Below, in pieces: positions 15,484 through 27,154 of a stretch of 64,000 bases of DNA. The notes beneath the pieces are model-generated. The model had not been told where the DNA came from. It was given only the letters and a program-made list of their open reading frames with translations, and searched no databases. The position numbers and the translations under genes were made by a program. The stretch comes from Hyphomicrobiales bacterium (GTDB lineage: Bacteria > Pseudomonadota > Alphaproteobacteria > Rhizobiales > Rhizobiaceae), in NCBI GenBank assembly GCA_900472485.1, contig UCII01000017.1, positions 1 through 64,000 on the forward strand, given 5' to 3'. Within the stretch, counting starts at the first letter, position 1, and each line of letters opens with the position of its first letter.

Positions 15484-18000
15484 ATGATTTCCACTTATCT
15501 TGGTTATACGATCGCAACCAGAGATATGACGACCTCGCTCAATCAGGTGGCGCAGCAGTCGCAAAGCAAGCGTTTGATCGATTATTACAACGCCAATATC
15601 GGCAAAGTAACTGACGTCGACAGCTTCCTGAATGACTATCAACTATACAGTTACGCAATGGAAGCCTACGGGCTTTCCGACATGACCTATGCCAAGGCCT
15701 TTATGAAACAGGTCCTGACCAGCGACCTCAGCGACTCCAGCAGTTTCGCCAATAAGCTCACCGATCCGCGTTATAAAGAGTTCGCTGCGGCGTTCAATTT
15801 CGGCACGAGCTCGACGGGTACGACGAATACGGCACAAACCAGCACGCAGGAAGACGACCTCATCGGGCTTTACAAACAGTCGTTTACGAACGAGGAGACG
15901 TCGGCAGCGACCGAAACGACCTATTACAGCCAGAACATCAGCTCGGTTAAGACGGTCGATGATCTCCTCGGCAATACCCGCCTGCGTAATTATGTGCTGC
16001 AAGCCTACGGTATCGACCCGACCTATGTGTCAAACTCGGCTCTGAAGCAGATGCTGACGAGCGATCTCAGCGACCCCAATAGCTACGTCAATCAGAATGG
16101 CGGCACTGCCGACAAGGCCCTGGTGGCGGAATTCAATTTCAATGCCGACGGCACCATCAAGACATCGACGCCGGACGGCGACACGGCCTATTACGAGGCC
16201 AATATCGGCAGCGTTACCTCGGTCGATCAGCTGACGTCCAATCCACAGCTGTTCCAGTACGTGAAGACGGCATTCAATATTCCGTCCTATATCACAGCGG
16301 ATCAGTTCAATGCTTCGGCCAAGGATGCCGCTACCGCGAGCTCGAACGGGCTGACCGCCGTCATGGCGGAATTCAACTTCCAGAGCGACGGCACGGTCGC
16401 ACCCGGTTCACAAGCACAGACATCCGACCAGATAAGCGCCACCACGGCAGGCTACACCACGAACTATCCCGGAGGGCCGCAGACGCTCAGCCAGCAGGCC
16501 GATGTGATGAGCGCCTACAATTCCACCGTGCCCTCATTCACGACGAGCGTCGGCGCAACCGACAACGATCTCTATTACAAGAATCATATCGGCTCCATCA
16601 CGTCAGTCGACCAGCTGACGTCGGACACGCGTCTCTTCGATTACGTCAAGACGGCCTACGGCATCGATCCGACGACGCCAGCCGTCGTCTTCAAGAACGC
16701 TTTTGGCGATGCGACGACCGCCGCCATCTTCGGTCTGACCAACGTCGTCTCCCAGTTCAATTTCCAGTCGGACGGCACGCTTGCTTCCGGCCAGACGGCG
16801 CAGTCGCAGGACGAGATCGACGCGGCCTCCAAGGCCTATATGACCAACTACCAGTCGTCGCAGTCGACCCTGACCACGGATGCGGTCAACAACTACAAGA
16901 ACCGCATCGCCAGCGTGAAGACCATCAAGGATTTCTTTGCGAGCAATACGTCCGACAGCAGTGCCGCCAACGACAGCGCGCCGGAACTCTATCAGATGGC
17001 GTTGCGCGCCTATGGCATCGGCGCGAACGAAGTCACGAAGTCCCAGCTGACCAAGATTCTCGAAAGCGATCCCTACGATCCGAAGAGCTATGTCAACTCG
17101 CTCAAGGACTCCCGCTTCACCGCGCTTGCCAAGGCCTTCAATTTCGACAGCAAAGGCAATCTGAAGGCTCCGGTGCAGTCTTTGTCGCAAACGCAGATCA
17201 ACAGCTATATCTCGCAATATTCCAGCCACAGCACGGCGGGGCTGTCGGGGGCCGAGCTGACCAAAGCCACCAGCGATGCCAAGACCGCCGCCACCTATTT
17301 CGCCACCAACATCGTCAAGGTGACCAGCGTCACGGATCTTTTGGCCGACAGCAAGCTTACGAATTTCATCCTGACGGCCAACGGCATCGATCCGAAGACC
17401 GTCGATACGGCGACGCTGAAGAAGGCTTTCGCCTCCGATCCGTCCGATTCGAAGAGCTTCATCAACACGACCGATGGCGCCAAGTTCAAGAGCATCGTCG
17501 AAGCGTTCAATTTCGGTACCGACGGAAATCTGACCGACACGAAGCTCGGCACGGCGCAAAACCAGGGCGCGCTTGCGGCGACCAATGATCTCTTCCTGCA
17601 TCAGACGCTGGAAGATCAGCAAGGCGAGAGCAACCCCGGTGTGCGTCTGGCGCTCTACTTCCAGCGCAAGGCGCCCGATATCAACTCGATCTATGACATC
17701 ATGGGCGATTCGGCGCTTTATGAGGTCATCACCACCACCTATAATCTGCCGAGTTCGATCTCCAACATGGACGTCGATACCCAGGCCAAGATGCTCGGCA
17801 ATTTTATCAATGTGAGCGACCTACATAACCCCGACAAGCTCAACCAGCTGCTACAGCGGTTCTCGGCGATGTACGACTTGCAGAACAATACGACCTCCTC
17901 GACATCGCCGGCGCTATCGATTCTCACGGGCTCATCGTCGAGCTCCGGCATCAGTGCCGATACGCTGCTTTCCATCGCGCAGCTGTCCTCGTCACGATAA
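15484..18000 (+). CDS. DUF1217 repeat protein, probably flagellum-associated
   Basis: An 838-residue protein made of about seven degenerate copies of a ~85-110-residue unit. Each begins Y-[YF]-x(2)-[NHKR]-I-x-[SK]-[VI] and then D-x-L/F, a Y-G-[IL] turn, and ends in F-N-F. Unit starts are near residues 33, 147, 236, 364, 470, 605 and 726; the last lacks the FNF end. Ser/Thr/Gln-rich linkers separate units, and the C-terminus is Ser-rich. DUF1217 proteins are found near flagellar genes of rhizobia; no flagellar gene is visible in this window, so a flagellar role is inference. No signal peptide. The ATG at 15484 has only a weak ribosome site. Confidence 0.85.
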   Translation: MISTYLGYTIATRDMTTSLNQVAQQSQSKRLIDYYNANIGKVTDVDSFLNDYQLYSYAMEAYGLSDMTYAKAFMKQVLTSDLSDSSSFANKLTDPRYKEFAAAFNFGTSSTGTTNTAQTSTQEDDLIGLYKQSFTNEETSAATETTYYSQNISSVKTVDDLLGNTRLRNYVLQAYGIDPTYVSNSALKQMLTSDLSDPNSYVNQNGGTADKALVAEFNFNADGTIKTSTPDGDTAYYEANIGSVTSVDQLTSNPQLFQYVKTAFNIPSYITADQFNASAKDAATASSNGLTAVMAEFNFQSDGTVAPGSQAQTSDQISATTAGYTTNYPGGPQTLSQQADVMSAYNSTVPSFTTSVGATDNDLYYKNHIGSITSVDQLTSDTRLFDYVKTAYGIDPTTPAVVFKNAFGDATTAAIFGLTNVVSQFNFQSDGTLASGQTAQSQDEIDAASKAYMTNYQSSQSTLTTDAVNNYKNRIASVKTIKDFFASNTSDSSAANDSAPELYQMALRAYGIGANEVTKSQLTKILESDPYDPKSYVNSLKDSRFTALAKAFNFDSKGNLKAPVQSLSQTQINSYISQYSSHSTAGLSGAELTKATSDAKTAATYFATNIVKVTSVTDLLADSKLTNFILTANGIDPKTVDTATLKKAFASDPSDSKSFINTTDGAKFKSIVEAFNFGTDGNLTDTKLGTAQNQGALAATNDLFLHQTLEDQQGESNPGVRLALYFQRKAPDINSIYDIMGDSALYEVITTTYNLPSSISNMDVDTQAKMLGNFINVSDLHNPDKLNQLLQRFSAMYDLQNNTTSSTSPALSILTGSSSSSGISADTLLSIAQLSSSR

Positions 18001-18219
18001 CGGGTCCCGCAAAAAATCTAGCCTGTCTCCCTGTCGCGTTCTCGCGCTGCAGGGGCTTGTCATGTCCTTGTTTCTACAGGGTTTCCGAGCATATTCGGAC
18101 GTGTTTTTCGAGTGTGGAATGGCAGCTTTCCACAACGGCAGGAAGGAACTTATTAACCATCCTTGCCCTATTCGATTTGAGAAGCCAACGGCAATATCAA
18201 TGACTGGGTTGCAGGTCTC

Positions 18220-21201
<2,982 letters not shown>

Positions 21202-21245
21202 TATAATGGGGGATGACGCTGGCTGCGGTTGTCGCGGAGAGTGCG

Positions 21246-21511
21246 CACCCCCCTCTGTCCCTTTCGGGACATCTCCCCACAAGGGCAGGGGAATCGCATA
21301 TGGACAGGTTAGCCCCTCATCCGTCCTCTCACAGTTTCGCTTCGCTCAACTGTTCGAGTCCACCTTCTCCCCGCACGCGGGGCGAAGGGGTTTGATATTG
21401 TCGCCCCCTCTCCCCGTCAAAACGGGGAGAGGGCTGGGGTGAGGGGCACTTTCTATTTCATACGCGATGGCCCCCTTGTGGGGGAAATGTCGCGATAGTG
21501 ACAGAGGGGTA
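21246..21511. repeat. Large mosaic palindromic element, family B
   Basis: Arms 21246-21302 (caccccccctctgtccct ... aatcgcatatg) and 21460-21511 are inverted copies of each other with scattered differences. Between them are two further hairpins: ccccgcacgcgggg (21369-21382) and a perfect 12-bp stem ccctctccccgt/acggggagaggg (21406-21433). It lies between convergent ftsK and MOSC. The region 21202-21533 holds no gene. Confidence 0.8.
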
Positions 21512-21533
21512 TCAGATGCTCCGCATAAGCACA

Positions 21534-22085
21534 TCAAACCCGCGCGAGCTTCACATGCGGTAGCGGCGGCAACTCGACGCGAATGGCGTCATCGCGCTGA
21601 ACACGGCCGCCCTGCACGACAATGCCCATGATCCCCGCCTTGCGGACCAACCCGCCATCGGCATCCTTGTCGAGTACAGCGTGCAGCAAGCCCTTCTGAA
21701 AATTGTCGATCTGCTTGCAGGGATTGCGCAAGCCCGTCACCTCCACGATCGCTTCCGCGCCGATATACAGGCGTGTGCCGTGCGGCAGGGAAAGCAGGTC
21801 TATCCCTCGGGTGGCAATATTCTCGCCCATATCGCCCGGCGAAACGGAAAAACCCTTTTCGGTCAGCTCGTCGAACAGCTCTTCATGGATGATGTGCACC
21901 TGGCGCAGATTGGGTTGCGTCGGATCGACCGCGACGCGCGAGCGATGCTTCACCGTCACCCCCATATGCGCGTCGCCCTCCACACCGAGCCCGGTCAGCA
22001 GTTGAATATGATCTTTAATCTGCTTGCTGAACTGGTGCACGCCGCTGCTGCTGACCGATGTCACATATATGTGCTTGTCGCCCAT
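21534..22085 (-). CDS. MOSC domain protein
   Basis: A 183-residue single-domain MOSC protein. The conserved core is GVEGDAHMG (about 34-42), PGDMGENIATRGIDL, and the cysteine-bearing GLRNPCKQIDNFQKG that is expected to bind molybdenum cofactor or sulphur. Stand-alone MOSC proteins of this type (YiiM-like) are linked to Moco-dependent reduction of N-hydroxylated bases; that assignment is inference. The start at 22085 is chosen for the GGAAGG 7 bases upstream; an in-frame ATG at 22100 is the alternative. Same strand as the flavoprotein gene 66 bp upstream. Confidence 0.85.
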   Translation of the reverse strand: MGDKHIYVTSVSSSGVHQFSKQIKDHIQLLTGLGVEGDAHMGVTVKHRSRVAVDPTQPNLRQVHIIHEELFDELTEKGFSVSPGDMGENIATRGIDLLSLPHGTRLYIGAEAIVEVTGLRNPCKQIDNFQKGLLHAVLDKDADGGLVRKAGIMGIVVQGGRVQRDDAIRVELPPLPHVKLARV

Positions 22086-22151
22086 ACTGAAGCCTTCCAT
22101 AACAACCTAGATTCAGAGCGTGTCTCGCCCGTTAAGGCAGTCGACCAACTC

Positions 22152-23582
22152 TCAGATCTTGAGGACCTTCCCAGGATTCATGATCCCGGCCGGATCGAAA
22201 GCCGTCTTGATCCGGCGCATCAGCTCCATCTCAATATCGGAGCGGATGGAAGCCAACTCGTCGCGCTTCAGTTGGCCGATGCCGTGCTCGGCCGAGATCG
22301 AGCCGCCATGCTGCAGCACCAGACCATGCACGATCTTGTTCATCTCGCGCCAGCGGCCGATGAACTCGGCCTTGTCGGCGCCGACAGGCTGCGAGATGTT
22401 GTAATGGATATTGCCGTCGCCCATGTGGCCGAAGGCGCAGACGCGCGCGCCCGGCATGGCGGCGACCACAGCCTTTTCGGCCTCCGCCATGAATTGCGGG
22501 ATCTGTGCCACCGGCACGGAAACGTCATGCTTGATCGAGCCGCCTTCTGGCTTTTGCGCATCCGACATGCTCTCGCGCATATGCCAGATGGCTTTCTGCT
22601 GTGCTTCCGAGCTGGCGATGGTCGCATCCTGGATCAGGCCGGCCTCATAGCCCTGTTCGAGCAGCGCCGTCATCATCCGCTCGGCGGTCTCTGCCGAATC
22701 GGAGGTGGAGATATCGATCAGCACATACCAGGGATGGGCCGTGTCGAGCGGATCGCGCACGCCCGGAATATGCCGCGTGGTGAATTCGACGCCGATGCGC
22801 GGCATCAGCTCGAAGCCGGTCAGCGCCGTGCCGCAGAGGCTGGAGGCGTTCTTGAACAGGGTCAGCGCATCATCGACGGATTGCAGGCCGGCAAAGGCGA
22901 CCTGATGGCCGAGTGGCTGTGGAAAGAGTTTTAGCACTGCGCCGGTGATGACTCCGAGCGTGCCTTCCGCGCCGATGAAGAGGTCACGCAGATCGTAGCC
23001 GGTATTGTCCTTCTTCAAGCGGCGTAGTCCGTTCCAGATCTCGCCCGTGGGCAGAACGACTTCAAGGCCAAGGCAAAGCTGGCGCATGTTGCCATAGGCA
23101 AGAACAGCCGTGCCGCCGGCATTGGTGGAAAGATTGCCGGCAATGCGGCAGGAACCTTCGGAGCCGAGCGAAAGCGGAAACATGCGGCCATGCTCGGCCG
23201 CCGCCTTGTGCACATCCGCCAGGATGCAGCCGCCGTCGACGATCATTGTATTCCCGACCGGATCGATATCGCGAACGCGGTTCATGCGTTCCAGCGAGAG
23301 AATGATATCGGAGTTGCCCTCCCGCGGCGTCTGCCCGCCGACAAGGCCGGTATTTCCGGTCTGCGGAACGATGGCCGTGCCGGTTTCGCTGGCAAGCTTG
23401 AGGATGGCCGACACCTCTTCCACCGAGCCGGGCTTCAGCAGCATGGGCGAAGCGCCGTGATAGAGCCCGCGATTTTCCACCAGATGCGGCGCAATTTCGG
23501 CCGGGTCCCGCACGGCATGTTTTTCGCCGACGATGACGGCGAAGCGATCGAGAAGGTCGGAGGAGGGGGCGGAGCTGCTCAT
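22152..23582 (-). CDS. FAD-binding oxidoreductase, D-2-hydroxyglutarate dehydrogenase-like
   Basis: A 476-residue flavoenzyme of the PCMH (VAO) superfamily. The FAD domain shows VPQTGNTGLVGGQ and the SEGSCRIAGNLSTNAGG pyrophosphate loop; GAEGTLGVITGAVLKLFP closes it. The C-terminal cap holds GHMGDGNIHYN, a metal/substrate motif, and EHGIGQLKRDEL with the final DPAGIMNPGKVL. This pattern fits the D2HGDH/Dld2 group more than simple lactate oxidases; the electron acceptor and exact substrate cannot be told. ATG at 23582 has AAGGA upstream. It starts 26 bp after the tsaC-like gene ends, so the two are likely an operon. Confidence 0.88.
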   Translation of the reverse strand: MSSSAPSSDLLDRFAVIVGEKHAVRDPAEIAPHLVENRGLYHGASPMLLKPGSVEEVSAILKLASETGTAIVPQTGNTGLVGGQTPREGNSDIILSLERMNRVRDIDPVGNTMIVDGGCILADVHKAAAEHGRMFPLSLGSEGSCRIAGNLSTNAGGTAVLAYGNMRQLCLGLEVVLPTGEIWNGLRRLKKDNTGYDLRDLFIGAEGTLGVITGAVLKLFPQPLGHQVAFAGLQSVDDALTLFKNASSLCGTALTGFELMPRIGVEFTTRHIPGVRDPLDTAHPWYVLIDISTSDSAETAERMMTALLEQGYEAGLIQDATIASSEAQQKAIWHMRESMSDAQKPEGGSIKHDVSVPVAQIPQFMAEAEKAVVAAMPGARVCAFGHMGDGNIHYNISQPVGADKAEFIGRWREMNKIVHGLVLQHGGSISAEHGIGQLKRDELASIRSDIEMELMRRIKTAFDPAGIMNPGKVLKI

Positions 23583-23608
23583 GGCGTGTCCTTTGCCTGA
23601 TGGCTGAT

Positions 23609-24583
23609 TTAGTCTCTGGGCGCGGCGGCGCGGCGCAGCCGGTCGTTGATGGCCTCGCCGAGGCCTTCGTCGGGAATATGCGAGAAAGCGATCGTGGCCG
23701 CGCCGGTGGCATCGGCGCGCTTCATGAAATCGAAAAGATTCGCGGCAGCTTCCGAAAGATCGCCGCTGGTGCTCAGATCCAGCACGGCAACCGCATTTTC
23801 GATGCCGGGAATGTCAGGCGTCCCGAAGCGGATCAGCGCTTCGTTCGCGGAAACATCCGTCGCGTCGAGCCGCACGGCTGCACCCGGCGCATAGTGTGAG
23901 GCAAGCATACCGGGTGCCTCGATGGCAGCGGAAGCCTTCTTCTTGCGCTTCAGCGCCTTGCCGGCCACACGCTCGATCTCGCTGGCCGCCAGCCCGCCGG
24001 GTCGTAACAGTCGCACCTCGCCATCCTCGACCTTGACGATGGTCGACTCCACGCCGACGACCGAGGACCCGGCGTCGAGGATGAGCGTGATCCGCTCTCC
24101 GAGATCGTCGTCCACATGATCGGCGCTGGTGGCGCTGATCTTGCCCGAGGTATTGGCGCTCGGCGCGGCAAGCGGCCGGTCGAAGGCGCGGATCAGGTCT
24201 CCGGCAAAGCCCTGCGGCACGCGGATGCCGACCGTGTCGAGGCCGGCGGTCGCCAGCGGATGGATGCCGCTATCGGGCTTGAGCGGCAGCACCAGCGTCA
24301 GCGGTCCGGGCCAGAAAGCTTCCGCGAGCTTGCGCGAGATGGGGTCGAAGACCGCATAGCGCTCGGCCATCGCAAGATCGCTCATGTGGCAGATCAGCGG
24401 ATTGAAGCGCGGCCGCCCCTTCGTCTCGTAGATCCGGGTAATCGCGGCAGGATTGGTGGCATCGGCGGCAAGGCCGTAGACCGTCTCCGTCGGCAGCCCG
24501 ATCGGCAGACCCTCGGCAAGCGTTGCCGTCGCAACTTCGATCGCCGTTTGCGGATGTTCGAGAATGTCTATGTGTCGTGCCAT
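23609..24583 (-). CDS. tsaC: L-threonylcarbamoyladenylate synthase (YrdC-Sua5)
   Basis: A 324-residue enzyme that makes threonylcarbamoyl-AMP from threonine, bicarbonate and ATP, the first step of t6A37 tRNA modification. The YrdC domain carries PTETVYGLA (31-39), the KGRPRFNPL loop (55-63) and APSANTSGKISAT around 140. The extended C-terminus of about 115 residues, reached after GMLASHYAPGAAV, is the Sua5 domain, so this is the long Sua5-type rather than the short TsaC. It is transcribed ahead of the flavoprotein gene and 59 bp after the unknown gene at 24643. The symbol is by function; some annotations use sua5 or ywlC. Confidence 0.94.
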   Translation of the reverse strand: MARHIDILEHPQTAIEVATATLAEGLPIGLPTETVYGLAADATNPAAITRIYETKGRPRFNPLICHMSDLAMAERYAVFDPISRKLAEAFWPGPLTLVLPLKPDSGIHPLATAGLDTVGIRVPQGFAGDLIRAFDRPLAAPSANTSGKISATSADHVDDDLGERITLILDAGSSVVGVESTIVKVEDGEVRLLRPGGLAASEIERVAGKALKRKKKASAAIEAPGMLASHYAPGAAVRLDATDVSANEALIRFGTPDIPGIENAVAVLDLSTSGDLSEAAANLFDFMKRADATGAATIAFSHIPDEGLGEAINDRLRRAAAPRD

Positions 24584-24642
24584 GGCCTGCCTGCTTGCAG
24601 TTCAGGCCGTTTCTTATGCCCTTCGAGTTTTCGGATCAATCG

Positions 24643-25260
24643 TCAAAGCTGGCGAATGATGTCGCGAAGCTGCTCGTTGCGGGCGCCGAGCAGAAGAACG
24701 TTGCGGATGGCGATCTGCGGATCGTGGGTGTGGAACAGTACGCCGTTGCCGCGGACGTCGCGATTGATCGTCAGCTTCTTGTCTTCGGCTTGCCTGTCCG
24801 GATGGATGGCGACCGCGAAATACATCCGCGAATATTTGAGGCTGATATCCTCGAAGAAGTTCTCTTCCTGGCCGATCCGGGCAAAGAAGTTGGCTATGTA
24901 GAAGGCCCAGTTCACCTGCTCATATTGGGCGAATTGCGTCCGCGCGGCGGTGACATGGCAATAGCCGAGATGCGGCGTGTCCTTCAGCGTGTGATGAAAG
25001 ATGAGCTTCGGGAAGCGGATGGACCTATGGAAATTGTTGAGCCGGTCGTGGGTCTTTTCGCCGGCGTCCCGGAGCTTCAGCGCCGTGCGTTCGGCCACCT
25101 GTTCATGGGTGAGGTATTCGCGCTCTTCTGCCAGCCAATGCGGCCTGTTGCGGTTGATGCGGCCGGTGCGCAGGAATTCGGTGTACCCCGTCGTTGATAC
25201 CGGCTGCGCCGGTTCAGGCTCGGCGGGCTTCCCAGCGTCGAAATATCTGAGTTTGGCCAT
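24643..25260 (-). CDS. Conserved hypothetical protein
   Basis: A 205-residue soluble protein that I do not recognise with confidence. It has an early Pro-rich stretch (AGKPAEPEPAQP), a Tyr/Arg-rich section (YTEFLRTGRINRNRPHW), then HTLKDTPHLGYCHVTAARTQFAQYEQVNWAFYIANFF (positions only approximate) and a charged C-terminus. Aromatic and histidine content is unusually high; histidines in HRS, FHHTLKD and GYCHVT might bind a metal, which is speculation. Similar proteins appear in rhizobia with a DUF label in the 66xx range, but I am not certain. The start at 25260 is the only good ATG. It is followed by tsaC on the same strand. Confidence 0.6.
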   Translation of the reverse strand: MAKLRYFDAGKPAEPEPAQPVSTTGYTEFLRTGRINRNRPHWLAEEREYLTHEQVAERTALKLRDAGEKTHDRLNNFHRSIRFPKLIFHHTLKDTPHLGYCHVTAARTQFAQYEQVNWAFYIANFFARIGQEENFFEDISLKYSRMYFAVAIHPDRQAEDKKLTINRDVRGNGVLFHTHDPQIAIRNVLLLGARNEQLRDIIRQL

Positions 25261-25620
25261 GCCGGATCTCGCTATAAACTCTTCGGCGACATGATGGACT
25301 ACGGAGCTTGAGCCGAGCTTGACCGCGCCGGACCGAAGGCTCCCGATAGCGGCTCTGTCGGCGCTCTCAGCCGTGCAACTAGCCTCCCAATTATCGGCCG
25401 TTTGCAGACCTGTCGCAATCAGGATAAAGCGTCATTGGTGGAATGCACATACGATGCTCGGAGCGTCTCTGATGCAAGCGCCCAACCAATTGAATTTCCT
25501 CTCTATATTCTCGCGGCACGCAACCGTCCGGGCGTCCCGTTTCGACTGTCGTCAATTTCGGAGCCGATGTCGCATTGCAGCGCAGCGGCTGGCGGAGCCG
25601 AGAGCTATGATGCCATCAAT
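25261..25620. other. Upstream region before the riboswitch
   Basis: About 360 bp without a supported gene, between the divergent unknown gene (starting at 25260) and the cobalamin riboswitch. It must contain the promoter that drives the riboswitch leader. No clear -35/-10 or operator was recognised. Confidence 0.45.
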
Positions 25621-25800
25621 CTCAAGGTGCCGTCTGCTAGGGAGACGGAGAATTGGGAAGCCGGTCAAAATCCGGCGCTGCCCCCGCAACGGTGGTGGAG
25701 TGAGGCATGGCGGATAAAGCCACTGGGTCGATCGACCTGGGAAGGTGCCATGGGGCTCTGGAAACAGGGCCGCTCCAGAGCCCGGAAACCAGCCTTGGGC
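25621..25800 (+). promoter_or_regulatory. Cobalamin (AdoCbl-type) riboswitch
   Basis: The conserved core is readable: gggaagccggtcaaaatc then cggcgctgcccccgcaac at about 25655-25690, gccactggg at 25719-25727, the gggaagg arm near 25739, and the B12-box end gagcccggaaaccagcc at 25778-25794. The closing P1 stem is caagg (25623-25627) with ccttg (25793-25797). The aptamer ends about 108 bp before the gbcA ATG. Downstream, ggcggg near 25819 can pair with cccgcc near 25877, a possible expression platform. The match to the known consensus is strong, though not folded by computation. Confidence 0.93.
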
Positions 25801-25907
25801 ACGTAGGTTTACTGACCGCGGCGGGTGGTCGGGACATTGCTTTTGGCCGCTCCCAATCGGCCGCGCATGTCCTTTGCCCGCCTTCTGGTACTGCTAAGGA
25901 TAGGCAA

Positions 25908-27152
25908 ATGGACATCGGCAGCAAAGTTCTGCGGCAACTGAAGAACCACCGGACGGGTTTGAGCCTTGAGCAACCGTTCTACACCGATCCGGATTACTTC
26001 AAGCTCGATATGGAGACGATCTACTATCGCGACTGGCTGTTTATCGGCCATGATTGCGAAGTGCCGCGCGCGGGCAATTATTTCACCGTCCAGATCGGCG
26101 ATTATCCCGTCGTGATCGTTCGCGGCCGCGATCAGGTCATCCGCGCCTTCCACAATAGCTGTCGCCATCGCGGCTCGCGTGTCTGCACCACCGAGCGCGG
26201 CTCGTCGGCAAAGCTCGTCTGCCCCTATCACCAGTGGACCTACGAGCTCGACGGCTCGCTGCTCTTCGCCCGCCAGATGGCGGAGGATTTCGACAAGAGC
26301 CAGTATTCGCTAAAGCCGGTTCACTGCGAAAGCGTCGGCGGCTACATCTTCATCTGCCTCGCGCAGAACGCCCCCGATTTCGCACCGGTTCGCGCCACGA
26401 TCGAACCCTACATGGCGCCGCACCGCATCAGCGAAGCCAAGGTCGCCTTCCAGAGCACCATCATCGAGAAGGGCAACTGGAAGCTCGTCTGGGAAAACAA
26501 CCGCGAGTGCTATCATTGCGCGGCCAATCACCCCGAACTCTGCCGCACCTTCCCGGAAGCTCCGACCGTGACCGGCGTGCAGGGCGCGATGAGCGACCCC
26601 GTCATCACCGAGCACTGGGCACGCTGCGAAGCCGCCGGCCTGCCGAGCGAATTCAAGATTTCGCCGGACGGCCAGTTCCGCACCGCCCGCATGCCGCTGA
26701 TCGAAGGCGCCGAAAGCTACACCATGTCCGGACAGAATGCCGTCAGGCGGCCGCTCTCGCCCGATGTGACGATCAACGGCATCGGCACCATGCTGCTGTT
26801 CCACTATCCGACGACGTGGAACCACATGCTCGGCGACCACGCGATCTCCTTCCGCGTCCTGCCGATCAGCGCCGAGGAAACTGCCGTGACCACGAAGTGG
26901 CTCGTCCATAAGGATGCCGTCGAAGGTGTCGACTATAATCTGGAAGAGCTGACCCACGTCTGGACCGAAACCAACGATCAGGACCGCTGCATCGTCGAGG
27001 AAAATGCCTTCGGCATCCGCTCGCCGGCCTATGAGCCCGGTCCCTATTCGGAGATCCACGAAGGCGGCGTCATGCAGTTCGTCGAATGGTACACGACGTT
27101 CATGATCAACCGGCTGCAGGGCGATCAGGCCAAGCTGTCGGCGGTTGCCTGA
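25908..27152 (+). CDS. gbcA: Rieske oxygenase, GbcA-type glycine-betaine demethylase
   Basis: A 414-residue oxygenase component. The Rieske [2Fe-2S] ligands are C85-x-H87 and C105-x2-H108 (NSCRHRGSRVC, CPYHQW). The mononuclear iron site is ENNRECYHCAANHPE around 201-215, the Asn/Glu/His/His pattern of GbcA-like and other trimethylammonium demethylases. GbcAB oxidises glycine betaine to dimethylglycine and formaldehyde using O2; relatives act on stachydrine or carnitine, so substrate is inferred. The ATG at 25908 has aagga 7 bases upstream; the longer open frame from 25707 is riboswitch sequence. Its partner gbcB starts 2 bp after the stop. Confidence 0.88.
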   Translation: MDIGSKVLRQLKNHRTGLSLEQPFYTDPDYFKLDMETIYYRDWLFIGHDCEVPRAGNYFTVQIGDYPVVIVRGRDQVIRAFHNSCRHRGSRVCTTERGSSAKLVCPYHQWTYELDGSLLFARQMAEDFDKSQYSLKPVHCESVGGYIFICLAQNAPDFAPVRATIEPYMAPHRISEAKVAFQSTIIEKGNWKLVWENNRECYHCAANHPELCRTFPEAPTVTGVQGAMSDPVITEHWARCEAAGLPSEFKISPDGQFRTARMPLIEGAESYTMSGQNAVRRPLSPDVTINGIGTMLLFHYPTTWNHMLGDHAISFRVLPISAEETAVTTKWLVHKDAVEGVDYNLEELTHVWTETNDQDRCIVEENAFGIRSPAYEPGPYSEIHEGGVMQFVEWYTTFMINRLQGDQAKLSAVA

Positions 27153-27154
27153 GC

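Noticed and set aside
16603..17622. 339-residue minus-strand frame inside the DUF1217 gene
   Set aside because: Arg/Gly/Ile-rich low-information translation of the repeat units on the other strand.
18153..18160. TTAACCAT before ftsK, resembling a CtrA half-site
   Set aside because: The second TTAA half is missing at the proper spacing, so it is not reported as a site.
21636..22934. Long plus-strand open frames opposite MOSC and the flavoprotein
   Set aside because: Antisense shadows of GC-rich genes; no family motif or ribosome site.
25707..25907. Open frame in front of gbcA that would lengthen the protein by 67 residues
   Set aside because: It translates the riboswitch; the family N-terminus and a good ribosome site begin at 25908.
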